A DNA stretch of 64,000 nucleotides, taken from assembly GCA_036365145.1 (NCBI GenBank), contig JAEOAD010000012.1, positions 43,717,001-43,781,000 on the forward strand, in the 5' to 3' direction. Under the pieces are notes generated by a model. The model ran no database searches, had not been told where the DNA came from, and saw only the letters and a program-made list of their open reading frames with translations. Shown piece by piece: positions 34,198 to 45,152 of the stretch. The stretch comes from Orientallactaga sibirica. Taxonomy: Eukaryota > Chordata > Mammalia > Rodentia > Dipodidae. The translations under genes and the position numbers were made by a program. The first letter of the stretch is position 1, and each line of letters opens with the position of its first letter.

Positions 34198-34239
34198 CAA
34201 TTAAACTTCATCAGGTCACAATTAAACTTCATCAGGTCA
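34198..34239. repeat. 21-bp perfect tandem duplication in env tail
   Basis: Units 34198-34218 and 34219-34239 are identical (caattaaacttcatcaggtc + a). Length 21 keeps the frame and repeats seven residues. Confidence 0.95.
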
Positions 34240-34481
34240 AGGCACCACAGGTTTGCGACTCAAAGGCAACGGCTTTTCCACTTACTGGCTATCCACCTAA
34301 CATCCCTCCCCCACCCTCCATCGAACCAACGACGGGTAAGATCTCAGACAGGCTGAGACAACCTAAGACAGGGTGTGGAGTGGTCAACGGGCTAGAGGCA
34401 TGGTACTCAGTGACAGGTAAGATTCCCAGAGGGGGACAACCTAGGACAGAGGCCATGACCATCCACCGTTCTTACAAAAAC

Positions 34482-34493
34482 AAAAGGGGGAGA
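34482..34493 (+). promoter_or_regulatory. Retroviral polypurine tract
   Basis: Purine run aaaagggggaga immediately before TGTTGG. In retroviruses this tract primes plus-strand DNA synthesis and sits directly at the U3 border, which fixes the LTR start at 34494. Confidence 0.85.
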
Positions 34494-34943
34494 TGTTGGG
34501 CCCTGCCTGTTGTGAGGCCTAGTGGTTCTGAGCCCAGCCAGAGTTTACCTGTACTTGGCTTCTTGTGAGGCCTAGTCAAACTTCCCGAGTCTGACTGGAG
34601 TTTTGCGACCTGTCATAGGAGTGACCCAGCACCTGAGCCAAACCTGCCTCTGCCCAGCTACTGCTAACGTGGTGAAATAATATTGGTCCTTATACCTTTC
34701 TCTCATCCTCTCTTCCCACCCTCTTCCTCAAAATATATAAATACCTTCCCATGACAATGAATGGAGAGATTTCCACCCCAGACATTCTCCCGGCTCAATG
34801 TGGTTTTCTTTTCCCTGGTGGCTTCGGGAGGTTTTTTGAGTTGCCGACACCCGCCTTCCCGCTCAGCCTCGAGAGAAGCGGCTGGCCCGACTCTCTCTCT
34901 CTTCCGCTCTACCTGCCGGTGGTGAAGGAAAAAAAACGGCACA
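34494..34943 (+). promoter_or_regulatory. 3' LTR (promoter-bearing), ~450 bp
   Basis: Begins TGTTGGGCCC after the polypurine tract. U3 contains two copies of ttgtgaggcctagt (34510 and 34563) in an imperfect ~53-bp repeat. An inverted CCAAT (attgg, 34682-34686) and a TATA box (tatataaata, 34734-34743) lie 48 bases apart. The GC-richer part after about 34790 fits R/U5. The end at ...ggcaca (34943) is the best TG...CA closure seen but is uncertain; I saw no AATAAA. Confidence 0.75.
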
Positions 34944-35764
34944 TTCACCTTGCCACCCACCACTGGGTGATCCAAACTTGGAAGGTCAGAAAATTTCTTC
35001 CTTATTTCCATGGCTCAAATCAAGGAACTCCACCTGTCTGGCATTTGAAAGAAGATGAGAATCTATTCTCTTAGAAAGAACAGGGGAGAGGAGGAAGGGA
35101 TGGAGGGAGTGAGGGAATGATGAATTTAAAATGAAAAATAAAGAAGTAGCTTAGAATAGTAATCCTTTTCAAAGGGCCAGCTATTACTTAAAATGTGTTT
35201 ACTTATGGATGCTTTGTGATTTTTATTATAAATCACAAGTTCTGGTCTAGATAAATTCAACTTTTCCTTTTATATGGTGACAAAGAGTTCCAAATTATAT
35301 CACCCAATACTGATTATTAGTGCTGTAATTTAAAATAACACAAAAAGTACATATTAGATTGTACACACTATCAAAGAATACACCTGAAGGACTAGATTTT
35401 CTCACAGTTACATGTAGGATTGAGGCCATCAGTCAACAGAGTGGGAACAATGACAGTTGAGCAAAGGTGACTTTCTGCACTCTCTGAAGGAGGAACAGGA
35501 GGGAAGGTGAGGGCTGGTGCTTGGGAGTGGGCTTATAGCATCCCAGGGGCAGGGTGATGGGTCATACTTCAAACAGGATTATTGTTGATTGATGTGGACA
35601 GAGGTATTGGAAAACCTGATTATATGCTTAGGTATGTTCATTTTATGTAGACTTTACAAAGTAATTTAAACTGTTCTAGTCTAAAAGGAGGATACTGATC
35701 ACATTTTTCTTTTATACAATGGCATTATTTTTTTTTATCTGTGCTTAATACTGATTACAGTTTG

Positions 35765-36065
35765 TTTGGTTTTTTTTTTTTTAACTTTTTATTGATAGCT
35801 TACATAACTGTGAACAATAAAACCATTATAAATGCCTGCCCCTGTTCCTATCCCCCCACCAAATCCAGCCTCCATCATATCCCCTCCCCCTCTCAGTTAT
35901 TCTCTTTTATTTTGAAGTCACCATCTTTTCCTCCTTTTATGAAGGTCTTGTGTAGGTAGTGTTAGGCACTGTAAGGTCATGCATATGAAGACCATTTGTT
36001 CTTGTTTTCTTTTATCCACAACTTGGTCTTGGAACAGCCTTGTCTAATGTCTAATGTCACTAAAC
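35765..36065 (-). mobile_element. L1 3' UTR end, reverse orientation
   Basis: T-run then 'aactttttattgatagctta', 'ataactgtgaacaata', C-rich 'ccccccaccaaatcc', 'ccatcatatcccctccccc', 'ctcttttattttgaagtca' and 'gtgtaggtagtgttaggcac'. This is the complement of the terminal L1 block seen in plus orientation at 48230-49118. The 5'-truncated copy ends in unique DNA near 36065. Confidence 0.8.
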
Positions 36066-37254
36066 TATGATGTTACATTCCATGAGGAAACATGGTCTAG
36101 CAATAACCTTGACTGGTCAAGTCGTCAAGACTGTCCTGAGTCATGTCCCTCACTAAACAGATCTGGAAAGCAACTCCATGATTTACTGGTGTGTAAAAGA
36201 AATCTATATTCTAGTCAATGGTAATGCACTCAGAAAAGACTTAATTCTCTGCTTCACTCCTAAGCCTGATTAGATCATGTGTGATGGTCTCCACCTACAT
36301 GCATGACAAGCAAATCTTTTGACAGATCCATCTCAGAAAACAAGAAAAATCCCTAAGAACAAGGCCAACAGTAGGGTTATAGAGTTAGAGAGTGTAGCAT
36401 AGTGGCATACTCCCAATAACACCAACTTTCTCATCAGTCTGTAGGAATAAGAGCTCGAAATATTTAGTTGGCATAAGACAAAGTGCATGTTACTGGAACT
36501 TTATAAATGAAACCATGGCACTAAGGGTAGTCAGTGCATTATAAGAAGCAATCACATGTGGTCAACTCTAGAAGCTTGACCCTAGACTGTCCCTTTTCCT
36601 TTCCTACTATTTTGGCTTCCTTTATCCCCTACATAGTTCAGGAGTGGAAGCATTGGGTGACATAAGCTAAAGTCAGCACAGTAGCCTGACAGAAGTTGTG
36701 TCTCTGATAGTGGTGTGATGCCAGCTTCACTCTCTATATGTGGACATCTTTGTAAAAATAAACTTGCATCTCAGCACTGTTTGAACTTTGCTAGCTTTCT
36801 AACACTTATATTAACCAACAGAATGAATACTGAGTGAAGAAAAAGGCAGGATTTCCTCAGGGGAAAAAAAAAATGATGCTAGTTCCAGTAGTGAAACTAA
36901 AGCCTGAAGCTTTATCCAAAGTCAGTAAAGTAAATGTGAAACTCATGTATCTAGTCACTACTTTAAGAATCCTGGATTGCCAGTGGTAACCTGACTCCTA
37001 GAACAAGTAAATACTGTATTTAAGATCAGCAAGTAGTGTCTGCTTAGGGTTGCTGGGTATCAGTTTATTTATACATCTCTTTGGTTGTTAGAAAAAGGGG
37101 AGGTATATTTTGAAAGTGTTTTCATATTAGGATTAAGAGATGAAAGATCTTTGTTTTGTGTGGATTTTACTTGAAGGTCTCTATTACTTTGCTTATCACT
37201 AGACTGCATTTTCTTTGTGCATTAACTTCTTAGGCTCTCTTCCCTTCCTTCAAG
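36066..37254. other. Unique or unrecognised old repeat
   Basis: About 1.2 kb. A block ending 'gtaaaaataaacttgcatct' (near 36750) looks like an LTR polyadenylation region but no LTR borders were found. Confidence 0.4.
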
Positions 37255-37575
37255 ACACAGGAAACATTGAAGAAGGGGGGGAAAGGAATGTGAGAGCTAC
37301 AGGATAGTAAGGCTTATTTAGGGGTACTGTCCTTCAGACATGAATTGACCTCACAGTGGATACTGTTAGCCCCACAATGTCTTCACAATATTGAGTCAAA
37401 TCAACATTTTGACAAAGAGGGCAGAGAAGGATTAAAAGAGTGAGACCTAAAAAACAGAAGGGCCACTTGGAAAGAGAAGAGTGCTCAGAGGAAAATGAGT
37501 GGGAGAGGGATGACAAAAGAGGGAAATAGGGGACAGATGATTAAATTATAGTATGTTAATGTATTAAAATTCTCA
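37255..37575 (+). mobile_element. Old L1 3' UTR end
   Basis: 'gaaaggaatgtgagagctac', purine-rich 'gtgggagagggatgacaaaa' and the terminal 'tattaaaattctcaattaaa' match the 3' end layout of old rodent L1s. Confidence 0.6.
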
Positions 37576-37734
37576 ATTAAATAATTTGGATTTTAAATAT
37601 CAAAGGTTCATAAATTCAAGTCTTGGTTGGCAACCTGCCTCCCTCTCTCTCTGTGTATCTCTGTCTCTCCTTCTTTCCCTTCCTCAATTCATCCTACCCA
37701 CCTCCTTTCTTCTCTTTCTCCTTCTCACCTACCA

Positions 37735-37918
37735 TCAAGGAGAGAAGGCTTATTGCACCACACACTTGAAACCCTGATGGTCTGCTTCACTACAGACCTA
37801 AAGCACTGAAGACCAGTAACAGGAGTGGGAACCTCAGGAACCATAAACCAAAATAAACTTTTCCTCCTTTAAGTTGATTTTCTGAGGCATGTTGGCACAG
37901 TGATAGAAAGGTAGACAA
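37735..37918 (+). mobile_element. LTR-like old rodent repeat, 3' part
   Basis: 'gaaccataaaccaaaataaa', 'cttttcctcctttaagttga' and 'cacagtgatagaaaggtaga' are the 3' terminal block of the family at 41411. It is preceded by a CT-rich tract (37636-37735). Confidence 0.6.
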
Positions 37919-38049
37919 CGGACTAAACTTAGAAATATGAAAACCTGAATTAAAAATATAGGGACTATGCAGATTTTATTTCAATTAGGAAGGATGATAA
38001 GGAATGTGATATGCAGTGGAAAAGAATGGGAATATAAATTAATAATCCA

Positions 38050-38211
38050 GAGCTGGAGAGATGGCTTAGCAGTTAAGGCGCCTGCCTGAGAAGACTAAGA
38101 ATGCCCATTTGAAACTCCAGGTCCCACTTTTAGCCAGAAGCAAAAGTGATGCAAGCACGCAATGTCCCGCATGCGCACAAGGGAGCTTGTTTGGAGTTCT
38201 TTCACAGAGCC

Positions 38212-38254
<43 letters not shown>

Positions 38255-38262
38255 AAAAAAAG
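38050..38262 (+). mobile_element. DIP-b SINE with 10-bp duplication
   Basis: Head 'gagctggagagatggcttag', DIP-b block 'cacgcaatgtcccgcatgcg' and a (CT)n tail. Flanked by taataatcca at 38040-38049 and 38263-38272. Single B-box form. It has lost much of the spacer between body and tail. Confidence 0.93.
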
Positions 38263-38272
38263 TAATAATCCA

Positions 38273-38905
38273 ATACCTTGCTAAACAGTAAGTGAGGGAG
38301 CTATGACCCACACAAAACACCGTCACATATACTAAGAAAGCAGAGAAACTAAAATGCATGTTCAGGAGGAAATCTCAGGGATCATCTCTGCTAGGACACT
38401 AACTAATACCTTCTCAATATTCCACTGTTCCTGACAGCCATTCATCTATGTCTTTTGTTGGTCCACATAAAACTCATTCTGAGTTTACTGTGAAAAAATA
38501 CAAGCCTGGAAAATAAACTTTAAAATTTAATAAAGCTCCCATTCTTTTCCACTGCATATCACATTCCTTATTTCTGTTGTCAGTGAAGCAGCTGCCAGGG
38601 CTTCACCCAGCCTCAGCCTAAGCTTTCAAAGTGTTTGTAAGATTCAGGGTTTTATATGGAGTCCAATATTAAAAGCTGTGATGTAAGCTTTTTGAAGGAA
38701 GGGTGCATAATGCAAGTTCCTATGCCAATAAAATACCTAAGATATATAACAAACCATGTGCCTGGAAGAATTTCAAAACTATCTACATTGTATTTTCTGG
38801 AAAGGCACAGAATTCCATGAGTACATCACATTCATAAATTGAAAGTTGAAACCTTTATGTATTTTAACATGTTATTTGATACACAGAACCAACTTAATGT
38901 CTTTT
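38273..38905. other. Unique spacer
   Basis: No recognised repeat or exon in about 630 bases. Confidence 0.5.
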
Positions 38906-38919
38906 AAGAATAACTTCTC

Positions 38920-39125
38920 AGGCAGGGGAGATGGCCCAGCAGTTAAGGCGCTTGTCTACAAAGCCTAATGACCCAGGTTTCATTTCCCATACCCACCTAA
39001 AGGCAGATGCACAAAGTGGCACAAGCATCTGGAGTTCATTTGCAGCACCTGGAGGCCTTGGCAGGCCCATTTTCTCTGTCTCTTTTCAAATATTTCTGTG
39101 CTTGCAAATAATAAAAATATGAAAA
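38920..39125 (+). mobile_element. DIP-a SINE with 14-bp duplication
   Basis: 'ggcaggggagatggcccagc', 'caggtttcatttcccatacc', 'gcacaaagtggcacaagcat' and tail caaataataaaaa. Flanked by aagaataacttctc (38906-38919) and aagagtaacttctc (39126-39139), one mismatch. Confidence 0.95.
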
Positions 39126-39417
39126 AAGAGTAACTTCTCCTATTAGTATAATTTTTGTTGGTTTATCAAATTCATTTAGAAAGTGGTTTTATTCCCTTGC
39201 CCTCTGTACCTTTCTACAGTGTCACTTTTTGTTTTCCAGGCAGAGAATCCTTTTATATAAATCCATTTGAAATAAGCTTATGTCTAGATATTTTTCTGGA
39301 TTGGATATACTTACAAATGTTTTCCAAACAGCATCTTTAAAGTGTTTCCATTACATGGCTCTGACATAGCCTTCCTACTTTCTGAAGCCAGGGCATCAGA
39401 AGATTTTTTACTAAAAT

Positions 39418-39572
39418 ACCTCCTGTAACCCCAGCACTCAGGAGGCAGAGGAAGGAGGATTGCTGTGAGCTTGAAGCTACCCTGAGACTACAAAGTGAAT
39501 TCCAGATCAGCTTGGGTGAGAGCGAGATCCTACCACATAAACAAGCAAACAAACAAACAAACAACAAAAAAA
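39418..39572 (+). mobile_element. B1-type SINE, 5' truncated
   Basis: Starts within the head at 'cctgtaaccccagcactcag', continues through 'gctaccctgagactacaaag' and ends in an (AAAC)n tail. Confidence 0.9.
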
Positions 39573-40219
39573 CTTGATTGTTAATGCTTATTTTAAGGAC
39601 TCACTCACTGGGCACATGGTGATGGTAGAGTACCACTCTGGCAAGTGTTGTGAATTTGGGCATGGGAGTGAGGGCTTGAATAATGCTCCAGGATTCTCTT
39701 CAAAGAAATTCTCTTCAAAATAACTCCTAATCATGATGACTCAGTCCTTATAGCAGTGCTATCCCAAGCCTCATGTGGTTTAAATGAAATAAGATTCACT
39801 GTGTAACAACTACAGAACCATTTCCTCATCTTAATGTGTTGGAACATTTCCAACTCTATTTATTAGTTAACCATGTACACAGGGCACATGGCTAGTGTGA
39901 ATGAGGAATTGAGTCATGAGTTTTCCTCTGAATAGGATGCTCAATTTAAAGTCCCCACATGCCTATGATAGCTGTTTGACTAAAACTTTCCTACAGTTAT
40001 ATATATATGGTGGACTGGGGAAGTTAAATTGCACTTTTCTCTGAGAAGACATACTAGGGCACAGCTAATTAGCCCAGGTTCCATTCCAGATGACGAGTTT
40101 TACTATCACTGAGGAATTACAAAAAAGTTGTAGCAACATATAATGGATGAAGAAGGTAAGAATGAAGCACACATCTAAAAGGCACTGTTAAAGAAATGGG
40201 TAAGATTGCTAGAGATTAA
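39573..40219. other. Unique spacer
   Basis: No recognised feature. Confidence 0.5.
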
Positions 40220-40231
40220 GAATATTCTAGA

Positions 40232-40460
40232 GGGCTGGAGAGATGGCTTAGTGGTTAAGGCACATGCCTGTAAAGCCAAAGGACCTATGTTCAATTACCC
40301 AGTACCCACACTGAGCCAGATGTACAAGATGGCACATGCATCTGGAGTTCATTTTAAGTGTCTAGAGGTCCTGGTGTGCCCATTTCTCTCTCTCTCTCTC
40401 TCTCTCTCTGTGTCTGCCCCTTTCTTTCTATCTCAAATAAATAAATAAAATATATAAAAA
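40232..40460 (+). mobile_element. DIP-a SINE with target-site duplication
   Basis: Clean head gggctggagagatggcttag, 'cagatgtacaagatggcaca', (CT)n and (AAAT)n tail. Flanked by gaatattctaga (40220-40231) and ggattttctaga (40461-40472). Confidence 0.95.
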
Positions 40461-40784
40461 GGATTTTCTAGAAAACATTTTCTCCTGATTTACACTGTGT
40501 AAGTACTATCTATATAAATGCCACCTTTCTGAGAAAGATTTTGTGTTTTCTTGGTAGAATGCCTTTAAATAAATACCAATACACATGCTTATACTTCAGA
40601 GACCAACAAGATGTTTTCTATAAGAAGTCATTGGATTCAACAATGACACTCTCAATAATCTATGACTTCACTTGATATAAGTTTCACCCACAGACTCTTG
40701 CTTGATGATATATCTGAGTATCTAAGATTGTAGATAGTAAGGGACAGAGACATTATCACTAATAATGGTTCTGGTAACCATGGC

Positions 40785-41035
40785 TAATATTCACTGCACA
40801 ATTACTTTGTACTAAAGATCCTAATTGCTTTAGATGCAATCATTATGTGCACCATCCAGTAACCATATGACACTAGGAATCACTGTTATCATTTCTGAGC
40901 CTCAAGATTGTATTAAGTGACAGGTCCGAGATTGCCTCCTGAGACGCGTAAAGAACTGGAAGTGTGCTTGCAGATGGTGATCACCAGATGTGACTCTGCT
41001 CTCTGACTGCTGTGCCAAGATTGACAGATGAGGAA
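40785..41035 (+). mobile_element. MIR SINE (ancient, tRNA-derived)
   Basis: Order of MIR core motifs is recognisable: 'gtactaaagatcctaattgc' (increasing-count tRNA side), 'atgacactaggaatcactgt', 'tgagcctcaagattg', 'gtgacaggtccgagattg' and 'ctctgctctctgactgctgt'. Strongly diverged, as expected of pre-rodent age. Confidence 0.65.
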
Positions 41036-41410
41036 CACAGTTAAGCTTTGAAAGCTGTACATGTGTATGCTTTTTTGCTTGCCATCATGTTTGTCACCTC
41101 CATGAGACAAATTGCTCTGACAGATAAGACATTTTAGCACACAATTATTTATATTCTGAAAAACTGATATATTCCTTTAACCAATATTTATAGATTACCC
41201 AATCCAAAACTAACCACTGCACAAGGTACACTACAATATAAAACAGGATGCACTCCTGAAACTTCATAACGTCGAAGAGCTAGGAATCCATGCATTAAAG
41301 AATCAAGCTCTATGAAAGGCTGAAACAATGTTTATTTGATGCATGGGCTGTTCAGGATGCCCTGAACTAGCCTTTCCAGGTAATGTTTCTGAGAGGAGCT
41401 GGAATAATGG

Positions 41411-41700
41411 TTGGAATCTGAAATGTCTCCCACAGGTTTGTGCATTTGAATATATGGTGCCCATCTAGTGGCATTGTTTAGGGAGGTTGTGCAATTTGTC
41501 TGCTAGAGCTGGGTCACTAGGGACTAGATTTTTGAGTCCTTACTTCTAGAGACAGTCTCATCAAACGGCGAGGATGGACCTATGCCCACTATGATGAACT
41601 GTAAATCCCTAAAGCAAGTTTGTCAGAGTAAATTCTTCCAATGTATAGTTGCTTCTGCCAGACATTCTGTCACAGTGACAAAAAAAAGGTAACTTATACG
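41411..41700 (+). mobile_element. LTR-like old rodent repeat, nearly complete copy
   Basis: Runs from 'tggttggaatctgaaatgtc' through 'gtttgtgcatttgaatatat', 'ggactagatttttgagtcc', 'ctatgatgaactgtaaatcc', 'ttctgtcacagtgacaaaa' to 'ggtaacttata'. This is the fullest single copy of the family also present at 23770, 37735, 50955 and 55085. Confidence 0.65.
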
Positions 41701-41904
41701 CAAGAGTTTATTGATATTCTTTTCTGTTCTTTCTATAATTGCCACCTGCTTCTTTAGGTCACAGGTGGACTTGATAAATTTTCACTGTTTCTATTTAGCT
41801 AAGCTCTAGGGACTATAGATTTCTACACCTCCTTATCAATTATTTCAAAAGATGTGTTAGTACACATAGTAGTTTCTAAACCTTGCTTTATGTTATTATT
41901 ATTT

Positions 41905-42110
41905 TTAAAATATTTTAATGATTTATTTTAATTTATTTATTATTAGAGACACAGGGGGGGGGAGGATGGGTATGCCAGGACCTCTAGCCACTGCAAATGA
42001 ACTCTAGATGCCACCATGTACAACTGGCTTACATGGGATCTGGAGAATAGAGCCTGGGTCCTTAGGCTTCACAGGCATGTGCCTTAACTGCTAAGCTATC
42101 TCTCCAGCCC
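41905..42110 (-). mobile_element. DIP-a SINE
   Basis: Reverse copy: (TTTA)n tail, 'gatgggtatgccaggacctc', 'actggcttacatgggatctg' and head 'aagctatctctccagccct'. The tail side includes an eight-base G run. Confidence 0.92.
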
Positions 42111-42245
42111 TCTGTTAATGTTTTTAAGAGTAAGTATATTTATTCCCTATGTACTATAGACTATCTTTTCCTTATACTAGCATGAAACATTTTAGAGGAG
42201 AAACAGACAACATAATTACTAAATACTTCATTATGAAATTATTTA

Positions 42246-42350
42246 TATTTGAGATAGGGTCTCACTGTGTACTCTTGGTTGACCTTGAACTCATGATTCT
42301 CTTGCCTTACCCTTCTGAGTCCTAGGGTTGCATGCAAGAGCATGCAGAGA
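42246..42350 (-). mobile_element. Degenerate B1-like SINE fragment
   Basis: 'tgagatagggtctcactgtg', 'ttgaccttgaactcatgatt' and 'cttctgagtcctagggttg' correspond to the complement of B1, diverged and truncated. Confidence 0.65.
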
Positions 42351-43489
42351 ATTCTTACATTACTTAATAAATTTGTATATCTACCATCGTGTATAATATA
42401 TAAGTGGGTGGACATAAAAATTCAAATGACATGTATATGTTTGGAATATACTTTTAATTTATTCTTCCTCCTCTTTCTTCTTCTCCTTCTTTTTTACTTT
42501 CTTTTTCACTTACTTCACTTTCTTCTCTTTATTATATTTCCTATCTGTCTAAGATGGAAGAGAAATAATTTGAGGCTGCTGTTCTATTGTACTAAGTGTG
42601 AATGCATGCCTTCATAGTTAAAAGCCTGAAAGTGATTATTCTTAACATGTGCCTCATACTTCCGTGGAAACTGTATTTTCTATGTTTCAGGATAGAAAAT
42701 GCAGAGCATGCATCCCATTCATTCCCAACTGTAAGACATTGCATTTTGTACAGATGCTTGCATCTAATGTGCTCTACCTTAAAGTGGCTCTTCTTCAAAA
42801 ATTTGTGTGTAACACATAGACACACACAATGAAATATTACTTCACAAATAATGACTGGCATAAATATTTAATAAGTACCATACATGGCAAATGTTTTTTT
42901 TTATTCCAAAAATGTACAATGCATTTTGTTACATAAACTTTTATGGAATAAGAGTTACAGAGGGAATCCACTGTGTATTAGGATGAGAAATACAGAATCA
43001 TATTTTGTATAGTTTACATTTGAAAATATTTTGTTTTTTCTAAGGCCCTAGAGTGGTAAATGACTACTGAATTGTATGCAATAAATGACAACATGCCTGT
43101 TGCAAGCCATTGAAGATTATTATGTCCCCAAAAGTCACTTTTTCTAAATCTAATATTTTTTGAAACTTGGTTCCAAAAACTATTTTTGATATTTAATTGT
43201 TCTAAACATTATATATGAATACATACAGTTCTCAGTAAACAAACTGAGATATATATGTATATCTACCACATGCTTATTATAAACCAGTTTTAAAAATAAA
43301 TTCTGCAATAGAATGGAAAATTTCCTTATTGTTATAGCAATATTATTTTATAGGTATAATGGTACTTTCACATAGCACAAAATGGTCTACTATGGCAAAC
43401 AAAAAAATCTAAATGACAGTTGAATTTGATAGGATAAACTTCACTGAAAAAATAAAAGTAAGTGCTAATCTCATGTTCTGAGTTATTGT
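42351..43489. other. Unique AT-rich spacer
   Basis: A pyrimidine-rich stretch lies at 42460-42540. No other feature recognised. Confidence 0.5.
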
Positions 43490-43615
43490 CTTAAATATTT
43501 TGAGACTGAATCGCTTCAAGTCAGGCAGGCCTCAACTCCTGAAGACAACCATGATCTCCTGATCCTCCTACCTTCATCATATAAGTCCTGGTACTACATG
43601 TGTTTTCCAAAACAT
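43490..43615 (-). mobile_element. Very old 7SL-like SINE
   Basis: 'ttgagactgaatcgcttcaa', 'ggcaggcctcaactcctgaa', 'ctcctgatcctcctacctt' and 'aagtcctggtactacatgtg' follow the complement of an Alu/B1-type left arm. Confidence 0.5.
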
Positions 43616-43782
43616 CAGGACTATTTTTTAGTATGTTAAATTTGCTATAGAAAACAATGGCATCTTAATAACAACAAAGCACTCTGAATATAAATGTTTT
43701 CCTAGAAACATTTCAGAAAATTAAAATCACTTTCACACCATTAACTTACAGTGATAGGACCACTTTTAAGAATTCCATGCAC

Positions 43783-44130
43783 TGGGGCAATAGCTCAGTG
43801 GGTAAAGTACTTACAAGGAAGCATGAATACGCAGAACCCATGCAAAATGCTGGGTAAAGCAGCGTATGCCTGCAATCCCAGCACTAGGGAGATAGAAACA
43901 AGTGGATCCTTTGGGCTTACTGGCTAGCTTGTCTAGCCAAATAAGTGATTGATAAGTTAATCAAGAAACACTGGTACGGTGAAAAGTGAACAAGAAAGAC
44001 ACCTAATGTTGACTTCTGCCTTTCTCACACATGTGCATGGTTACGCAAACCAGCATTTGCATGTTCACCATCACATATATAAACAAGCATATACTCCCAG
44101 CACACATTCATTAATTCACACTACACATTC
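43783..44130 (+). mobile_element. Old composite tRNA-headed SINE (B4/RSINE-like)
   Basis: 'actggggcaatagctcagtg', 'ggtaaagtacttacaaggaa', 'agaacccatgcaaaatgctg', 'gcctgcaatcccagcactag' and an ACAC-rich end with 'ttgacttctgcctttctcac'. Same architecture as 14255-14560. Confidence 0.65.
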
Positions 44131-44965
44131 ATGTGGAAAAGAGAAAAAAATCCAAATATGTAACATCTTCTGAATAAATTCAGAAGTACTTGAATTCAAA
44201 TTATTTGATTCAATAGGCTAATAAAAGATGTCACAGGCAACAACATATTTCTAATCTGTTTGTATTAAAATTTAATACAAATTTTCAGAAATATAGCCAT
44301 GGAGGAATAGAAAGCATTCCTGAACCAATATATTAAATTATTGTCTTAATGTATTTAATCATTTCCCACAAGCCTGAAGTTTCTGATATTATCATTACAA
44401 AATGTAATATTTTCTAAAAAGAGTAGTTTTTCACTGTGAATCTCAGATTCATTTTGTATAATTATCCCATTGATATCTGACAGTGTATTTGAGGGTATGT
44501 TTATATTTGAATGTCTTTCCCTTTCATTCATGATAAACCTTTTAAACATAAAAGTACACTTCTTTTATATTATAACAGATGAGACTCATCTCTAATGTAT
44601 TATTTAATTGTTAATAATAATGTTCCAACTACCCACCTACATATATCCAAGAATGTTTTCTTGATTAATGAACTATATTTAAGCCATTTGAGATTCAGAA
44701 ATAAAAGATGTTATAAAAACATAAGATCTCATGTCTTTATTAAAATCTAGGCAACCCCATTACCATTTTTGGCCAAGAATATTAACAAGAATAAAATGTA
44801 AATAACATTTAAATATTTCAAATATTCAAATATTTACCATATGTAAAAATTTTAGTGTATGTAAACAGGTGAAATAGAATAGTTGTATGACATCTTCAGT
44901 TTAAGCTTAAAGAAATTATAATCAAAACCATATGAATCATTACAATCCAAAGAATGCAAAACAAT
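44131..44965. other. Unique AT-rich spacer
   Basis: No recognised feature in about 830 bases. Confidence 0.5.
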
Positions 44966-44975
44966 AGCAAACAGA

Positions 44976-45142
44976 GAGCCGGGCGTGGAGGCGCATGCCT
45001 TTAATCCCAGCACTTGGGAGGCAGAGGTAGGAGGATCACTGTGAGTTCAAGGCCACCCTGAGACTACATAGTTAATTCCAGGTCAGCCTGGGCCAGAGTG
45101 AGACCCTACCTCGAAAAAACAAAACAAAACAAAAAAAGCAAA
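44976..45142 (+). mobile_element. B1-type SINE, well preserved, 10-bp duplication
   Basis: 'gccgggcgtggaggcgcatg', 'ggatcactgtgagttcaagg', 'gagtgagaccctacctcgaa' and an (AAAAC)n tail. Flanked by agcaaacaga at 44966-44975 and 45143-45152. Among the least diverged B1 copies here. Confidence 0.96.
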
Positions 45143-45152
45143 AGCAAACAGA

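Larger units (their letters stand above)
33955..34260 (+). pseudogene. Retroviral envelope transmembrane subunit, membrane anchor and tail, frameshifted
   Basis: The plus frame from 33958 encodes a charged stretch (KRRRDFQDN) followed by a Leu/Pro-rich hydrophobic segment. After a 47-bp tandem duplication at 34045-34138 the anchor and tail resume in another frame, with LLLLILTLGPCVINKITQF and QLEAIKLHQV. A long hydrophobic anchor followed by GPC and an amphipathic tail is typical of gamma/type-D-style transmembrane proteins. The duplication length (47, not a multiple of 3) accounts for the frame change. Surface subunit and fusion peptide are absent, so no fusogenic protein is possible. A 236-codon frame (33858-34568) runs through this region into the LTR and is not a natural product. 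Confidence 0.8.
33592..34943 (+). mobile_element. Endogenous retrovirus 3' fragment (pol end, env end, PPT, 3' LTR)
   Basis: A decayed provirus remnant in plus orientation: integrase C-terminus (33592-33840), a short remnant joining to the transmembrane envelope end (33955-34260), a polypurine tract (34482-34493) and an LTR beginning TGTTGG (34494). gag, protease, RT and nearly all of the surface subunit are absent. The integrase looks betaretrovirus-like (class II), whereas the envelope tail has the hydrophobic anchor and GPC motif of gamma/type-D-style transmembrane proteins. Both coding pieces are frameshifted. It is not functional. Confidence 0.85.

Noticed and set aside
33858..34568. 236-codon plus-strand frame as an intact gene
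   Set aside because: It starts in degraded retroviral sequence, crosses the polypurine tract and ends in the LTR; only its middle part is real envelope sequence.
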